Shown here in pieces: positions 36,745 to 47,695 of a DNA stretch of 64,000 nt (within the stretch, counting starts at the first letter, position 1; each line of letters begins with the position of its first letter). Under the pieces are notes generated by a model. That model worked only from the letters and a program-made list of their open reading frames with translations, made no database searches and was not told where the DNA came from. The position numbers and the translations under genes are program-made. This DNA comes from Carettochelys insculpta (Eukaryota > Chordata > Testudines > Carettochelyidae): positions 194,297,298-194,361,297 of the forward strand of contig NC_134138.1 in NCBI RefSeq assembly GCF_033958435.1. Direction: 5' to 3'.

Positions 36745-37947
36745 ACCTGTGATGAGAGGTCATGACCTGGGCAGAATAGAGTTTTGTGCTGTGCACCAAG
36801 GCATGTGTGGAGATGCACCACTAACAGAAACTTTTCTAATCAAAAAACTAGGCAAATACAATTTAGATGAGGCTGCTATAAGGTGGGTGCATAACTGGCT
36901 GGATAACCGTACCCAGAGAGTAGTTCTTCACGGTTCTCAATCCTGCTGGAAAAATATAACAAGTGCGGTTCTGCAGGGGTCTGTGTTAGGACCGGTTCTG
37001 TTCAATATCTTCATCAACGATTTAAATATTGGCATAGACAGTACGCTAATTAAGGTTGCAGGTGATACGAAGCTGGGAGGGGTTGCAACCGCTTTGGAGG
37101 ATAGGGTCATAGTTCAAAATAATCTGGATAAATTGGAGAAATGGTCTGAGGTAAACAGGATGAAGTTTAATAAGGACAAATGCAAAGTGCTCCACTTGGG
37201 AAGGAACCATCAGTTTCACGCATACAGAATGGGGAGAGACTGTCTAGGAATGGCTACAGCAGAAAGGGATCTAGGGGTCATAGTGGACCACAAGCTAAAT
37301 ATGAGTCCACAGTGTGATGCTGTTGCAAGAAAAGCAAACATGATTCTGGGATGCATTAACAGGTGTGTTGTGAACAAGACACGAGAAGTCATTCTTCCGC
37401 TCTACTCTGTGCTGGTTAGGCCTCAGCTGTAGTATTGTGTCCAGTTCTAGGCACCACAGCTCAAGAAAGATGTGGAGAAATTAGAGAGGGTCCAGAAAAG
37501 AGCAACAAGAATGATTAAAGGTCCAGAGAATGTAACCTATGAAGAAAGGCTGAAAGAATTGGGCTTGTTTAGTTTGGAAAAGAGAAGATTGAGGGGAGAC
37601 ATGATAGCGGGTTTCAGGTATCTAAAAGGGTGTCATAAGGAGGGGGGAGAAAACTTGTTCTTCTTAGCCTCTGAGGACAGAACAAGAGGCAATGGAGTTA
37701 ACTGCAGCAAGGGAGGTTTAGGCTGGACATTAGGAAAAAGTTCCTAACTGTCAGGGTGGGCAAACAGTGGAATAAATTGCCAAGGGAGGTTGTGGAATCT
37801 CCATCGCTGGAGATATTTAAGAACAGGTTAGATAGATGTCTGTCACGGATGGTTTAGATAGTACTTGGTCCTGCCATTGGGGTAGGGGGCTGGACTCGAT
37901 GGCCTCTCAAGGTCCCTTCCAGTCCTAGTGTTCTATGATTCTATGAT
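36745..37947 (+). mobile_element. 5'-truncated CR1 LINE (copy 2)
   Basis: It covers the palm/thumb part of the reverse transcriptase and the complete 3' end, including GGCCTCTCAAGGTCCCTTCC and the terminal TTCTATGATTCTATGAT repeat typical of CR1. No poly-A tail is expected for this clade. Confidence 0.92.
36749..37746 (+). pseudogene. CR1 reverse transcriptase fragment, inactive
   Basis: This once encoded the reverse transcriptase that copies CR1 RNA at the target site. Visible family motifs are LQGSVLGPVLFNIFINDL (motif with SxxGPxLF), the active-site region and NKDKCKVLHLGR, then the thumb region [14 protein letters not shown] and [14 protein letters not shown]. The usual FADD active-site tetrad reads VAGD (37055-37066), so the first metal-binding Asp is lost. 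In-frame TAG codons near 37430 and 37449 break the frame, and the N-terminal part with the endonuclease is absent. Confidence 0.88.
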
Positions 37948-38867
37948 GCTTCCATAGTCGTAATGGCTGCATGACTGAGAACCCTCACATTGTCTTCTAC
38001 ATCTTTCTAACATCACACACACATCTGACAGGACCTTCTGTGACACCCTCAACCTGAATCTGGTTTCACCCATACACAGTTAAGCCTGGCTTCCACTGAG
38101 TGACTCCAATGGCATTACACTGTGCCACATCAATGCACGAGGATAATGCGGCTGGTAATGGCCAGTATAGGAATAAAACAAAATTAGTTGAGAAAGGCCA
38201 GTAAGTCAGTCCTTACTTCTGTTGTCTATCTGGTGATTGAAGGATTTGCGCTGGCCTGACGTAAAGCTGAGCGATACCAACAGCACCAGCATGTAGACTG
38301 TGAGCTTCAGGTGTTTGGGCTGAGATGAACGGTGAAAATGATGAGATTCCATTCTTGCATGCCACATGGTGGATCAGCTGTAAGAACATTGGGACAAGAG
38401 AAGTGAAGGTGGCATAAACTTGGATGATTCAAGAACATTGCATCCGTTTAAACAGAGAGAGACAGAGAGAGACAGAGAGCTTTGTTATACAGCACTTTTA
38501 TGTCCAGGAAACTTGGTTAACTGGCATCTGCCACAGATGGCAATACCATCCCCCCTTCAGTTAACCAGAAAAATTCTGATAGCTATCTGGCAAAATTGTC
38601 CAATGTTTGCGAAAGTCACCTTTGTTTGATGGCCCTGAGGCAGTAGAGGAGCAGTAAACTACAGAACTGTATACAGGTAATAGCATTAAAAGATGTATTG
38701 TTAAGTAAGATTTCATTTCTTAAACATTTTTTGAGTTTGATGAAAAAGTTTGAGTAACCAGCATATCTGATTAACCAGCAACCTCCACTCCCTAGGCACG
38801 CTGGATAACAAAGCTTTTATTATACAGCTATCTGACGGTTGATAACTAGGACTGTTTGGATACGTCT
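37948..38867. other. Intergenic; GAGAGACA low-complexity run near 38455
   Basis: No gene seen. A short GAGAGACAGAGAGAGACAGA stretch lies at about 38455-38478. Confidence 0.5.
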
Positions 38868-39275
38868 ACGCTAGCCCCTTCTTTTAGAAAGGGGATGGTA
38901 ATGAGCAAGTTAGGAAGATGCTAATAAGGTACTTCCATGAAGATGCAGTGCCTCATTAGCATAATGGCAGCTGCGGCAATTCGAAAGTGCTGCTTTCGAA
39001 TCGTGTGACACCTGGGTAGATGGGGGCCTTTCAAAAGCCCCTTATTCCTAAAACCAAATAGGAAGAAGGGGGTTTCAAAGTCTAGGGGGGGGTCTTTTCA
39101 AAAGGCCCCCCTCTACACGGGTGGCGTGCAATTTGAAAGTGGCACTTTCGAATTGCTGTGGCTGCCATTATGCTAATGATGTGCTGCATAATCATGGCAG
39201 CACCTCATTAGCATCTTCCAGCCTCGCTCATTACCATCCCCCTTTCAAAAAGGAAGGGCTAGTGTAGACATAGCC
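38868..39275. mobile_element. Palindromic Harbinger-type MITE (copy I)
   Basis: TTT is duplicated on both sides (38865-38867 and 39276-39278). The ends are GGATACGTCTACGCTAGCCC and CTAGTGTAGACATAGCC. Mirrored blocks include GCCTCATTAGCATAATGGCA and CTTTCGAATTG. Related to copies A and G. Confidence 0.85.
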
Positions 39276-41100
39276 TTTATTATACAGCTTTATTTATTAT
39301 AAACTGTATTTATTATACAGTTCCCAACCTCTTCCAGACGGGGACACATTTTGACAATTCAGGAAGACTTGGTGACCCAAGGCAACTCAAAAATGTAGGG
39401 GAGAGGGAGGAGAGCAGAGCCATAGCTAGCTAATTTTGCGCCTGAGACAAGAATATAAAATTGTGCCCCCATATGTTCATGATAGTTACTTCATAGACAA
39501 GGGGAAATATAGTAATAAAATAACACTACCTTTACTATAGTTAGTCAGAGTTGTGGTGGTGGAAAGACACTCATCCCCAAACTGCTCCCCAGCTTAAACC
39601 CCACAATCAGGGGCTTGGGGAGTCACTCAGTGGCTTCAGGGAGCTGGGGGGGAGGTGCTGGGGAGTCACACTCAAGGGCTACAGGGGGTGAGGAGAGTCA
39701 CGCTCAGGGGCTAGGAGTCACTCAGGGGCTGAAGGGGGCTAAGAGTGTCTCACTCAGGGGTTAGGGGAGTCATGCTGAGGGGCTAGGAGTCGCTCAGGCT
39801 GAAGGGAGCTAGGGGAGGCACAGGGACCCCAGCAGCTAGAAGCAGGCTGGGGCACAGAGCCCTGTCCAGCAGCACCAGCTGCAGAAACTCTGCTGGGGGC
39901 TGCGGGGACCCCATCTCCTACACAGGCTGGAAGCCAGGGAGCTGATGAGCTCTGCCCCCAGCTCGCTCAGACTCAGGCCCCCCCCTCACCTGAGCTGGGC
40001 ACTGCTCCTCAAATATGCACTTCACTGTCCTGGAGCTGAAAAGGTTCTCCATGTAAGTGACTGGCTTACCTGTCTGAGGCTGTTAATCCAATTAGGAAGT
40101 TGAAAAAGACTTCAGGAGTGTGAATGGTATCTTAAGAGCAACCTGCTGAGCTTCCCCACCCAGCCCAGCTGGCAACCCTTTGCAAATGTAATTGCGATAG
40201 CTGTAACAACTATTCTCAAAAATGAAGTGAAATGTTGATACCAGGGTCTACTCCACTGAGCAGAGAACTAGGATCCATAAGGTCCTGAGTTCTGTACCCA
40301 GTGCTGCCACTGACTTGTCATATGACCATAGGCTGCTCACTGTCTCCTGCAGCTTCTTTGCCTGGGCAATGGGTGTAACATTTACCTTCCTCAGAGGTGT
40401 TGTGAGCTGTCAATAACTGTAGAGAGTTTTAGGGACCCAGTATACAGTATAAGCATTTGCTGTACAAAGTTAATTTTAACCAATACATATTTTGTTTTCC
40501 AGGGTATTTTTGTTGTCCTTATTAGGACTAAATACCCATAAATTATAAGAATACATTCTAGGTCTCATTCTCTCTCTGGTGTATCATGCATCCTTGTGTA
40601 TCTGAATGTTGCTGTGCAAAATGTGCTCTTTTGATCTTGTTGCATTTTAATTATAATTTGGTTTATCAACTAATTCCTCTGTTTAGACATAAAGCTTTCC
40701 AGGTGCCAATTTGTGGTCTACTAAATGGAAGTTTCCACTGAGTAATCCTGCACTTCTTAGTCAGGCAAAGTTCTCCAGGGCATTCTTTAGAATCTAACCT
40801 GAGGACTCTAGGATATTTTCTACAGACACGAGGGGACAAAAGCTGGGCAGAAATAAAAGAGAATCTAGAAGTTAGGATTTAGAAGACATGGAATTCTGGG
40901 TTCCAAAAGAGTGACATTCACTCATTCTGAAATTCTGGGCAAGTCAGGTAGGCTCACATCCTCAGATACACTTAGGAACTTAACTGCTCAATAACAGTAA
41001 TGTCTACATATTTTTGAGAATCTGGGACTTAATCTATCCATACTTCCGTTCTCCTGTCCACGAAGCTAGGATAATATCTACCTTACAGCGATGTGAATAG
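39276..41100. other. Intergenic with a CTCAGGGGCTAGGAGTCA repeat cluster
   Basis: Between about 39600 and 39830 the phrase TCACTCAGGGGCT with GGAGTCA recurs irregularly, a decayed tandem array. The start (39320-39400) resembles a hAT-type end but lacks a clear partner. No coding exon recognised. Confidence 0.45.
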
Positions 41101-41640
41101 TAACAGAGAGGTAGCCGTGTTAGTCTGTATTCCACCCATAACAAAACGGCAGAAATGTAGCACTTTGAAGACTTAACTAAGGCTGTGTCTACACTAGCAA
41201 GTTCTTTTGAAAGATTTTTCAAAAGAAGGGGGCTCTTTCGAAAGGGTCTGTGGTACATCTACACACAAAAAGCGTTCTTTCAAAGAAAAACAAAAAAAAA
41301 TGTGGTACTCCTTTCAAAATCACGCTTCCTTTCCCGTTTCAGGAAGCACGCCCCCTTTTGAGAGCGTCTTTCAAAAGAAAATGCATGTAGACACTCCACA
41401 GGCCCCTTCTTTCGAAAGAACAGTCTTTGTTTTCGATCCCTGGCCTGTTTTTTCGAAAGAACAGGGGCTGTGTGGACACTCCCTTTCGAAAGAGTAGATC
41501 ATTCTTTTGATCTGCTTCTTCGTGTGTGGACTCACTCCTTTGAAAGAAGTTCTTTTGGAAGAGATCTTCCAGAAGAGCTACGTTTGAAAGATCTCTGTAG
41601 CGTAGATGCAGCCAAAATGATTTATTACAGGGATATGGTA
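41101..41640 (+). mobile_element. SINE split by a MITE insertion
   Basis: The head AGAGAGGTAGCCGTGTTAG and body to CTTTGAAGACTTAAC lie at 41101-41180. The continuation AAAATGATTTATTACAG is at 41614-41630, immediately after the MITE. Comparison with the intact SINE (GACTAACAAAATGATTTATT) shows the MITE interrupts it. Confidence 0.85.
41181..41613. mobile_element. Harbinger-type MITE inside a SINE (copy J)
   Basis: Ends are GGCTGTGTCTACACTAGCAA and GCGTAGATGCAGCC; flanking triplets are TAA and AAA. GAAAGA/TCTTTC blocks make it palindromic and place it in the subfamily of copies E and H. Confidence 0.88.
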
Positions 41641-41929
41641 AAGTTTAGTGTAACAGCAAGGACTTGATGTCACATACATTGACGTCCATAAGATTAATTC
41701 TACTAACTACAGTAAGTATATAATTGGGCTCTAAGATCTTCAAATTCAAGGTGCTATCAAAGCATAACCCATACTATGCAGTGCAGTAAGCTGATGCTCA
41801 TTGTCTGAAGCACTTCTTGGGCATTTCTATTCACTTTGCCTAGTAACATATTTGAAGAGTCAAAGTCTATGGCCCTCCAAATATAGTCATTTTATTTATA
41901 CATTGTTGGTTATTTAAGACTGAGGAAGA

Positions 41930-42736
41930 AATAAACATAAGAGTTTAGAGAATTATCTTGGAATTATAGTGGATAGTTCTCTGAAAACATCCACGCAGTG
42001 TGCAGCGGCAGTCAGTAAAGCAAATAGGATGTTAGGAATAATTAAAAAAGGGATAGAAAATAAGACAAAGAATATCTTACTTCCCCTATATAAAACTATG
42101 GTACGCCCACATCTTGAGTACTGCGTGCAGATGCGGTCTCCTCACCTCAAAAAAGATATACTGGCGTTAGAAAAGGTTCAGAAAACGGCAACTAAAATGA
42201 TTAAGGGTTTGGAACGGGTCCCATATGCGGAGAGGCTAGAGAGACTGGGACTTTTCAGTCTAGAAAAGAGGAGACTGAGGGGCGATATGATAGAGGTATA
42301 TAAAATCATGAATGGTGTGGAGAAAGTGAATACAGAAAAGTTATTTACTTGTTCCCATAATATAAGAACTAGAGGACACCAAATGAAATTAATGGGTAGC
42401 AGGTTCAAACTAATAAAAGAAAGTTTTTCTTTACACAGCGCACAGTCAACCTGTGGAACTCCTTACCAGAGGATGCTGTGAAGGCCAGGACTCTAACAGA
42501 GTTTAAAAAAGAGCTCGATAAATATTTGGAGGTTAGGTCCATAGATGGCTATTAGCAAGGGGTAAGGAATGGTACCTAGCCTTTTGTCGAAGGCGGGATA
42601 CGGATGACAGGAGACAAATGACTTGATCATTGTCTTCGGTTCACCTTCTCTGGGGCACCAGGCATCGGCTACTGTCGGCAAACAGGATACTGGGCTAGAT
42701 GGACCTTTGGTCTGACCCAGTATGGCCGTTCTTATG
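41930..42736 (+). mobile_element. CR1/L2-group LINE 3' remnant
   Basis: The open stretch 41969-42481 keeps the reverse transcriptase thumb: MVRPHLEYCVQ, ALEKVQKTATKMIKGLE and [15 protein letters not shown]. The 3' end reads GGTCTGACCCAGTATGGCCG then TTCTTATG, unlike the ATTCTATG ending of the CR1 copies, so it is a different LINE lineage (I suspect L2 or L3). The 5' part is absent and the frame terminates early at the C-terminus. Confidence 0.82.
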
Positions 42737-44261
42737 AGAAAGTATTTAATGGGTAATTTCAACAACCTTTAATTTTAGCTGGTAATATAAATTTAGCTGG
42801 CCCCATGCCTCTAAAACAAGTAGAGTAAATGTGCTTAGAAACATCCAAATGCTTCCTGAGCATTAAACTCTGTGACAGCAGAATTTGCCCCATACTAACA
42901 TGGATATGTCTATGGAGTAACTCTACATTTGTCTGTAGAATTACTCCATATGTAGTGAAACTAGATTTGGATCCCAAACACGATCTTATAAGGAGTCTGA
43001 GTCTCTCTCTCCCTCTTTCGCTTTCTCTCTCCCCTCCCACAGGACATTATTAAAGCAATGAATGTCAAGGTAGGATATTTCTTGGGGACTAATAATGGTC
43101 TTGTTTGTATACCTTTATCAGCCTCTTCATAGTTATTTATTGCCACAGTAAGTCTGAATTGGGGGTATTATTGCTATAAAAATATTTTAAAAAAACGGTA
43201 TTTGTACTGGTTTGAGTAATGCAGTTTTTTCTACATTCTACAAAAATTAGTGTCTAGATGTAAGTTGGCTACTGCATTTCTCAACAGTTCAGCTGTTTAT
43301 TAAACTTACTCTTAAGAAAAATCCTAATCAGGAGGATATCTTAGTGAAGTTCACGTCTTCCACCCAGCACCTCAGTGCACTTGATCATTTATAGCTCTCG
43401 GCAGGAGGGAAGCAAGATCCATGTTTTACAGAGGCTGAGGCACGGAAGGCTGACTCAAGCCTGAAAAGTGCAATGCTAAAGTGACCATCCATCCCATTTT
43501 TATTGGAACAGTCACTTAAGATGTCTCTCAGGCATCCTGACTTTTTTTTAAGAAAATGGGCAAGTTGTCCTGTATTTTGTGGGGCTCCTGTTACCTAGCA
43601 CTCAGGGCTGTAGCCCTCGCTGCCATGGAGCTCCTCTGCCGAGCGGCTGCCCTGTTCCCTCGCACTCTGCTGCAGGGAAGCACTTCCATGGGACAGCTGC
43701 CCCACTCTCTGGCACCCCACTCCAGCAACTCCTGCTGCTGGTGAGCTGCACCATGGGGTGGCTGCCTCATTGCCTAGCATCCCCTGCCCCAATGCAGCCG
43801 CTGCATTCCTTTTCTTCCCCCCACTTCCACTGGGAAGCTGCAGAGCCCTTATTCTCACCCCTCCCTGTCCGACCAGGAGGTTGCAGAATCTCCACCCCCA
43901 GTGCCTCATTGTGAGGCAGCAGCCCCATCGCCAAGGAGCCCTGGCATGGGACAGCAGCCCCCTATCTCCAGAGGCTGGTGTCCTGTATTTGCCATAGGGC
44001 AATGTGGTCACCCTATGCAAAGCATCCTCAACTCCTAATGAGTTCAGTGGGAGATAAGCCTGAGCTTGAAGAAGGACCTTAGTACTTTGCCAAATCAATC
44101 CCTACGTGCTTGCCCTCCTGCTGCAGTGAGTGTGGTAGAAGTGGAAAACAAACACACAGATCCCTATAGTCCCACCACACCTGCCTTTGCCCTAAATCCG
44201 TTCCCCTCTTAAAATAAACTGTTAGTCTTTAAAGCCCATCAGGTTCATTAGCTATTAGCTT
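42737..44261. other. Intergenic; TC-rich run and GC-rich stretch
   Basis: A TCTCTCTCCCTC-type run is at about 43000-43040. The stretch 43560-44010 is GC-rich, with chance frames and no recognisable domain. Confidence 0.5.
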
Positions 44262-44384
44262 TGAAGCGGGTCGGTCCCATGAAAGCTCATCACTGAATAA
44301 ATTATTTTGTTCGTCTTTAAAGTGCTACATTTCTGCTGCTCTGTTCTGTTGGAGTACAGACTAACCCGGCTACCTCTCTGTTCC
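44262..44384 (-). mobile_element. Tortoise pol III-type SINE, minus strand
   Basis: Read on minus: head ACAGAGAGGTAGCCGGGTTA, body TTTAAAGACGAACAAAATAA, then tail toward 44262. An additional GTTAGTCTTTAAAGC fragment just upstream (44221-44235) hints at further rearrangement. Confidence 0.8.
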
Positions 44385-44604
44385 TTTTCACCCCTGCGGA
44401 TTTCATTGCAATAGGTTAGTTCCCAGCTGTAAGGGACATCCCCACTTCCCTGTCCCTCACATGGCTAACTCCTGGAGCAGAAATGAGTGAGGCAACAGTT
44501 CTAGTGAGCTACAAGCTCAAGCATCAGCTGCAGAGCTAGAGGAATCAGTTGCACACATCCCACACAAAGCCTGAGCTGGGAAACTGCTGATATTCTGAAC
44601 AAAC

Positions 44605-45137
44605 CAGCAGTCCTGGAGCACTTTAAAGCCTAAGAAACTAATTTATTTGGTGATGAGCTTTTGTGGGACAGACCCACTTCTTCAGAGCTGAAAAATCCCA
44701 ATAAAGCCTTCTATCCTGTCCCATAAAAGCCCATCACCTCATGCAGCGTTTCCCAAAGTGTGGTCCGTGGTCTAGTATTGGTCATTGTAAAAAAAAATAC
44801 TGGTCCTTAGAAAATATACAAATTATCTTGCACAAGCCTATTAATTTGGCACATTTTGCATTTTCCCCACATGAAATTAAGGTAATAAGTTAGGCACTTC
44901 AGTATTTTATATCAAGATTTATATTATTATGCACTATTATTGTGAATAAAAAATAAACAGTGAACATTTATTTATTTTTCATTCTTTTTTCAATATGTGT
45001 TTATATTTCCGGGCTGCAAAAAAGGAACTGAAAAATCCCGAATTTCAACTATATGAAGTGTGGGAACCCCTGACCTAATTCATTGTATTGTCGGTCTCTG
45101 AAGCGCCACAGGACTGCTAACACGGCTGCCTCTGAGA
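44605..45137. mobile_element. Inverted SINE pair interrupted by a hAT element
   Basis: A plus-strand body and tail (44605-44695, AGCACTTTAAAGCCTAAGAA to CCACTTCTTCAGAG) is followed by a minus-strand copy in two pieces: 44718-44743 (CCCATAAAAGCCCATCACC) and 45073-45137 (to GCTAACACGGCTGCCTCTG). The hAT element at 44744-45072 separates the pieces. Confidence 0.75.
44744..45072. mobile_element. hAT-type MITE inserted in a SINE
   Basis: TIRs are CAGCGTTTCCCAAAGTGTGG and, inverted, GAAGTGTGGGAACCCCTG. Flanking octamers ACCTCATG (44736-44743) and ACCTAATT (45073-45080) agree at 6 of 8 positions, fitting an old 8-bp hAT duplication. The AT-rich interior is non-coding. Confidence 0.82.
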
Positions 45138-45149
45138 GGCTCCTCACCA

Positions 45150-46080
45150 GAGCAGTGGCAGAAGGCCAGCGGGGGCGCGGGGCCGGGCACTGCCCGCATT
45201 CCCCGCGCGGGTCTGGCAGCACCGCCCAGCCAGTCTCCGCGCGGGCGATGGGAATGGGCCGGAGAGAAGTTAGGGGAATGAGTTCAAGTTACACTCCCTG
45301 GCGTGGGAAGCGCAGCGCCGGGCCCGATCCCGATCCCGCTGCCCGCCGAGTCCAAGGGCATCGCAGGCCGAGGGGGGAGCCCGGCACACAGCGCCCTTCG
45401 CCGCTCCCCGGCTCTGCCTCCCCTCGCACACCCACCCGGCCCGGCGCTGCCTCGTCCCGTTCCGCGCGGAGCCCGCGGCCACTCACTCACTCACTCACCT
45501 GCCCCGGGCGCGGCGCGCGTGGCTGTGGCTGTGGCTGTGGCTGTGGCGGCGGCTGCTCCCGGACCCCCAGTTCCGCCGCGTGGCCGCGGCGCGGCGCTTT
45601 ATGGCTGGGGGCTCGCGCGGGCGGGGCCGAGCCCTATGTAAATAAGCCGGAGAGGCGCCACTAGCGCGGGGGGCACAGCGGCTGGCGGACCCCACCCCTC
45701 CCCCCTTCCGCGGCGCGGGGAGGGCGGCCCGCCAGTCCCCCAGCGCCGCGAGCCGGAGAGGCACGTGGCAGCCGGCATGGGACGGCCCCTGCCGAGCGCA
45801 GGCGGAGCGGCGGGCTCCACGTTATCTCAGCCCGAGGGCGCGGCGGGAGCCAGGCCAGTGGTGCGGACCCGTCTCCCCACACCTTGCTGTGACCCCGCCC
45901 CACCTTCCCAGTCCCGGGAGCCGCCGCGCGGAAGCGGTGCGCACCCCTGGCCGGCCGTGAGGCGAGGAAGGGTTTGATGCGCCCGGCTGCCTGCCCACCA
46001 AGCCTGCGGGGACCTGCCGTCGCCACACTGCGCTACCCTCCCCCCCCCCACCGCCCCGCGCCAGGGCCCATGAGTTCAGC
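45150..46080. promoter_or_regulatory. CpG island
   Basis: The base composition changes abruptly to very GC-rich, CpG-dense sequence (for example GCGGGGGCGCGGGGCCGGGC near 45170), unlike its surroundings, then returns to ordinary composition after about 46090. This is how a constitutive vertebrate promoter looks. Long frames across it on all strands are composition artefacts. It is not obviously tied to MYRIP, whose stop codon lies 22 kb to the left. Confidence 0.85.
45499..45570 (-). ncRNA. Candidate non-coding first exon, minus strand
   Basis: On minus, a TATA-like CATAAAG lies at about 45604-45598. About 100 bases on is a strong splice donor, GGGGCAG-GTGAGTGAGT, at 45498. A transcript starting near 45570 would have an exon of about 70 bases without a usable start codon, running toward the MYRIP 3' end. 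The (GGCTGT)4-like repeat falls inside it. The TSS is inferred, and the GTGAGT repeat alone could arise by chance in a simple repeat. Confidence 0.35.
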
Positions 46081-46247
46081 TACCTGTGAGTGCCTCAGAG
46101 CCGCCTCGAAGAGCCAGGGGCCATCCCCACGCGGCTACACTTACACACCTCAGCATCATCGTTGCCATCCGTGGGCTCAGCGCCGGCGGGTGTCCGATGC
46201 CTCTCTCACTATTTCCTTCCCTCTTTCCCTAGCCACTGCCGAGTAGC

Positions 46248-46484
46248 TTAGTTTCTGTAGACTAGTCCACACCAATCTACTATATCCTCTACCCCTTCTC
46301 TGTGTGGTCTGCCTCGCCTATGGGAACCCTCCATTATGCCGAATACCAGGGTCTTGACTTTTTGCTCATTGTTCATTCTGCAAATATGCCCAAATAGCTG
46401 TAACTTCTGTTGTATAACCTGCTGCAGAGCTTCTCTTTCCTCTGTTATCACCCTATATATTTCCTCCTTGGTGACCTGCTGCAT
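46248..46484 (-). pseudogene. LINE C-terminal fragment (RTE-like)
   Basis: The 78-residue frame contains QLFGHICRMN, VFGIMEGSHRRGRPHRE and VEDIVDWCG. This FGH.xRM / RGRP / W pattern is the C-terminal end of endonuclease-reverse-transcriptase proteins of RTE-like and related LINEs. The rest of the element is missing. Confidence 0.65.
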
Positions 46485-46486
46485 CC

Positions 46487-46622
46487 ATCAAAACAAGAAA
46501 GCAGTCAAGTAGCGCTTTAAAGACTAACAAAGTAAGTAGGTGATAAGCTTTCATGGGACAGACCCACTTCTTCAGACCACAGCTGCACAGACTAACACAG
46601 CAATCTCTCTGTCACTATTCTT
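46487..46622. mobile_element. SINE with inverted head, single direct repeats (unit 3)
   Basis: A plus-strand SINE body and tail (46491-46580) is followed by an inverted head (AGACTAACACAGCAATCTCT, about 46590-46614). CTGCATCC is present at 46479-46486 and again at 46623-46630, outside both pieces, so the rearranged SINE appears to have inserted as one piece. Confidence 0.8.
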
Positions 46623-46824
46623 CTGCATCCCTCCTATTCAGAGGATGGACTTTAATGCTTGAAACTGGCAACCTCCCACCTCTCCCCCACCCCACACAAA
46701 ATTTGGAGTATACATTTTTTGGAGCTTCAATCAGCAAAATGCTGAAGGTAATTGTTAAACCAATCCCTAAGCAAAGCCCTTATTTTAAACATTAAGGACG
46801 CGCTTAAATGCTTTTCTGGATTAA

Positions 46825-47278
46825 AAACAGAGAGGAAGCTGTGCTAGTCTATACACTATCAAAACAAAAAGCAGTCAAGTAGCACTTTAAAGACTAGCAA
46901 AATAGTTTATTAGGTGAGCTTTCGTGGGACAGACCCACTTCTTCAGACCATAGCCAGACCAGAACAGACTCAATATTATTAACACATGGTTTAAATCGTG
47001 ATGGGAACTTTCTGAGTCACTATAGGGGCTCGTCTGCCTGCTTGGCTCAATCTAATTCTTGACCTTCCCTCCCCACCCCTCCACTCGCTGATTTGCTCAC
47101 CTTGATTATCTTTTTCTGATTTGTCCTCCTTGCTTACTGTTTTTGGTTCTCTGTGCCTTAAATATTGAGGCTGTTCTGGTCTGGCTATGGTCTGAAGAAG
47201 TGGGTCTGTCCCACAAACGCTCACATAGTAAACTATTTTGCTAGGCTTTAAAGTGCTGCTTGACTGCTTTTTTTTTCC
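46825..47278. mobile_element. Large inverted SINE unit with 9-bp direct repeats (unit 4)
   Basis: The plus arm (46825-46980) runs from head GAGAGGAAGCTGTGCTAGTC through tail to CATAGCCAGACCAGAACAGA. The minus arm (47155-47276) repeats it in reverse from AATATTGAGGCTGTTCTGG to GACTGC plus a T run. The loop is about 175 bases. CTGGATTAA occurs at 46816-46824 and 47279-47287, bracketing the whole structure. Confidence 0.88.
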
Positions 47279-47287
47279 CTGGATTAA

Positions 47288-47695
47288 GTTAGTAGTGCAT
47301 GTGGCAGGACCATCATTCCTTCAAGGAGGGCTTTCTAATTGTGTCTCTTAACTGCACCTGGATGGCATGAGGGAAGCTCCCCCTTAAGTTAAGTTAGCCC
47401 ATGTTTGGTTTCAGCACTGAGGGTTTACTACTCTCTGAACAGGATTTAAAGAGGTGGGATTTCATTGATAACTAGTGGTCCACTGATGCTGCTGAAAGTG
47501 GGAAGTCCTTCAGCAAGTGGCTAGAGGCAATTACTAAGCCCAGGGTTGGTTGCTAAGAGCCGTTGCAGTTAAAATGGACCAAACTGATACTTCGAATCAG
47601 TTCTGACTGCAAGTGTTCACAGATAGGAAGGAGGACTTTTAAACCATGCCTGAAACGCTTTGCTTTATTTTGACTAGATGCACAGGAATGGGGTA
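47288..47695. other. Intergenic, nothing recognised
   Basis: Ordinary composition with no conserved frame or repeat. Confidence 0.5.

Noticed and set aside
43595..44098. Long frames on both strands in a GC-rich stretch
   Set aside because: Composition-driven; no recognisable protein family.
45083..45664. 193-codon open frame across the CpG island
   Set aside because: Arg/Gly/Ala/Pro-rich artefact of GC-rich sequence; it starts inside a SINE and no conserved domain is present.
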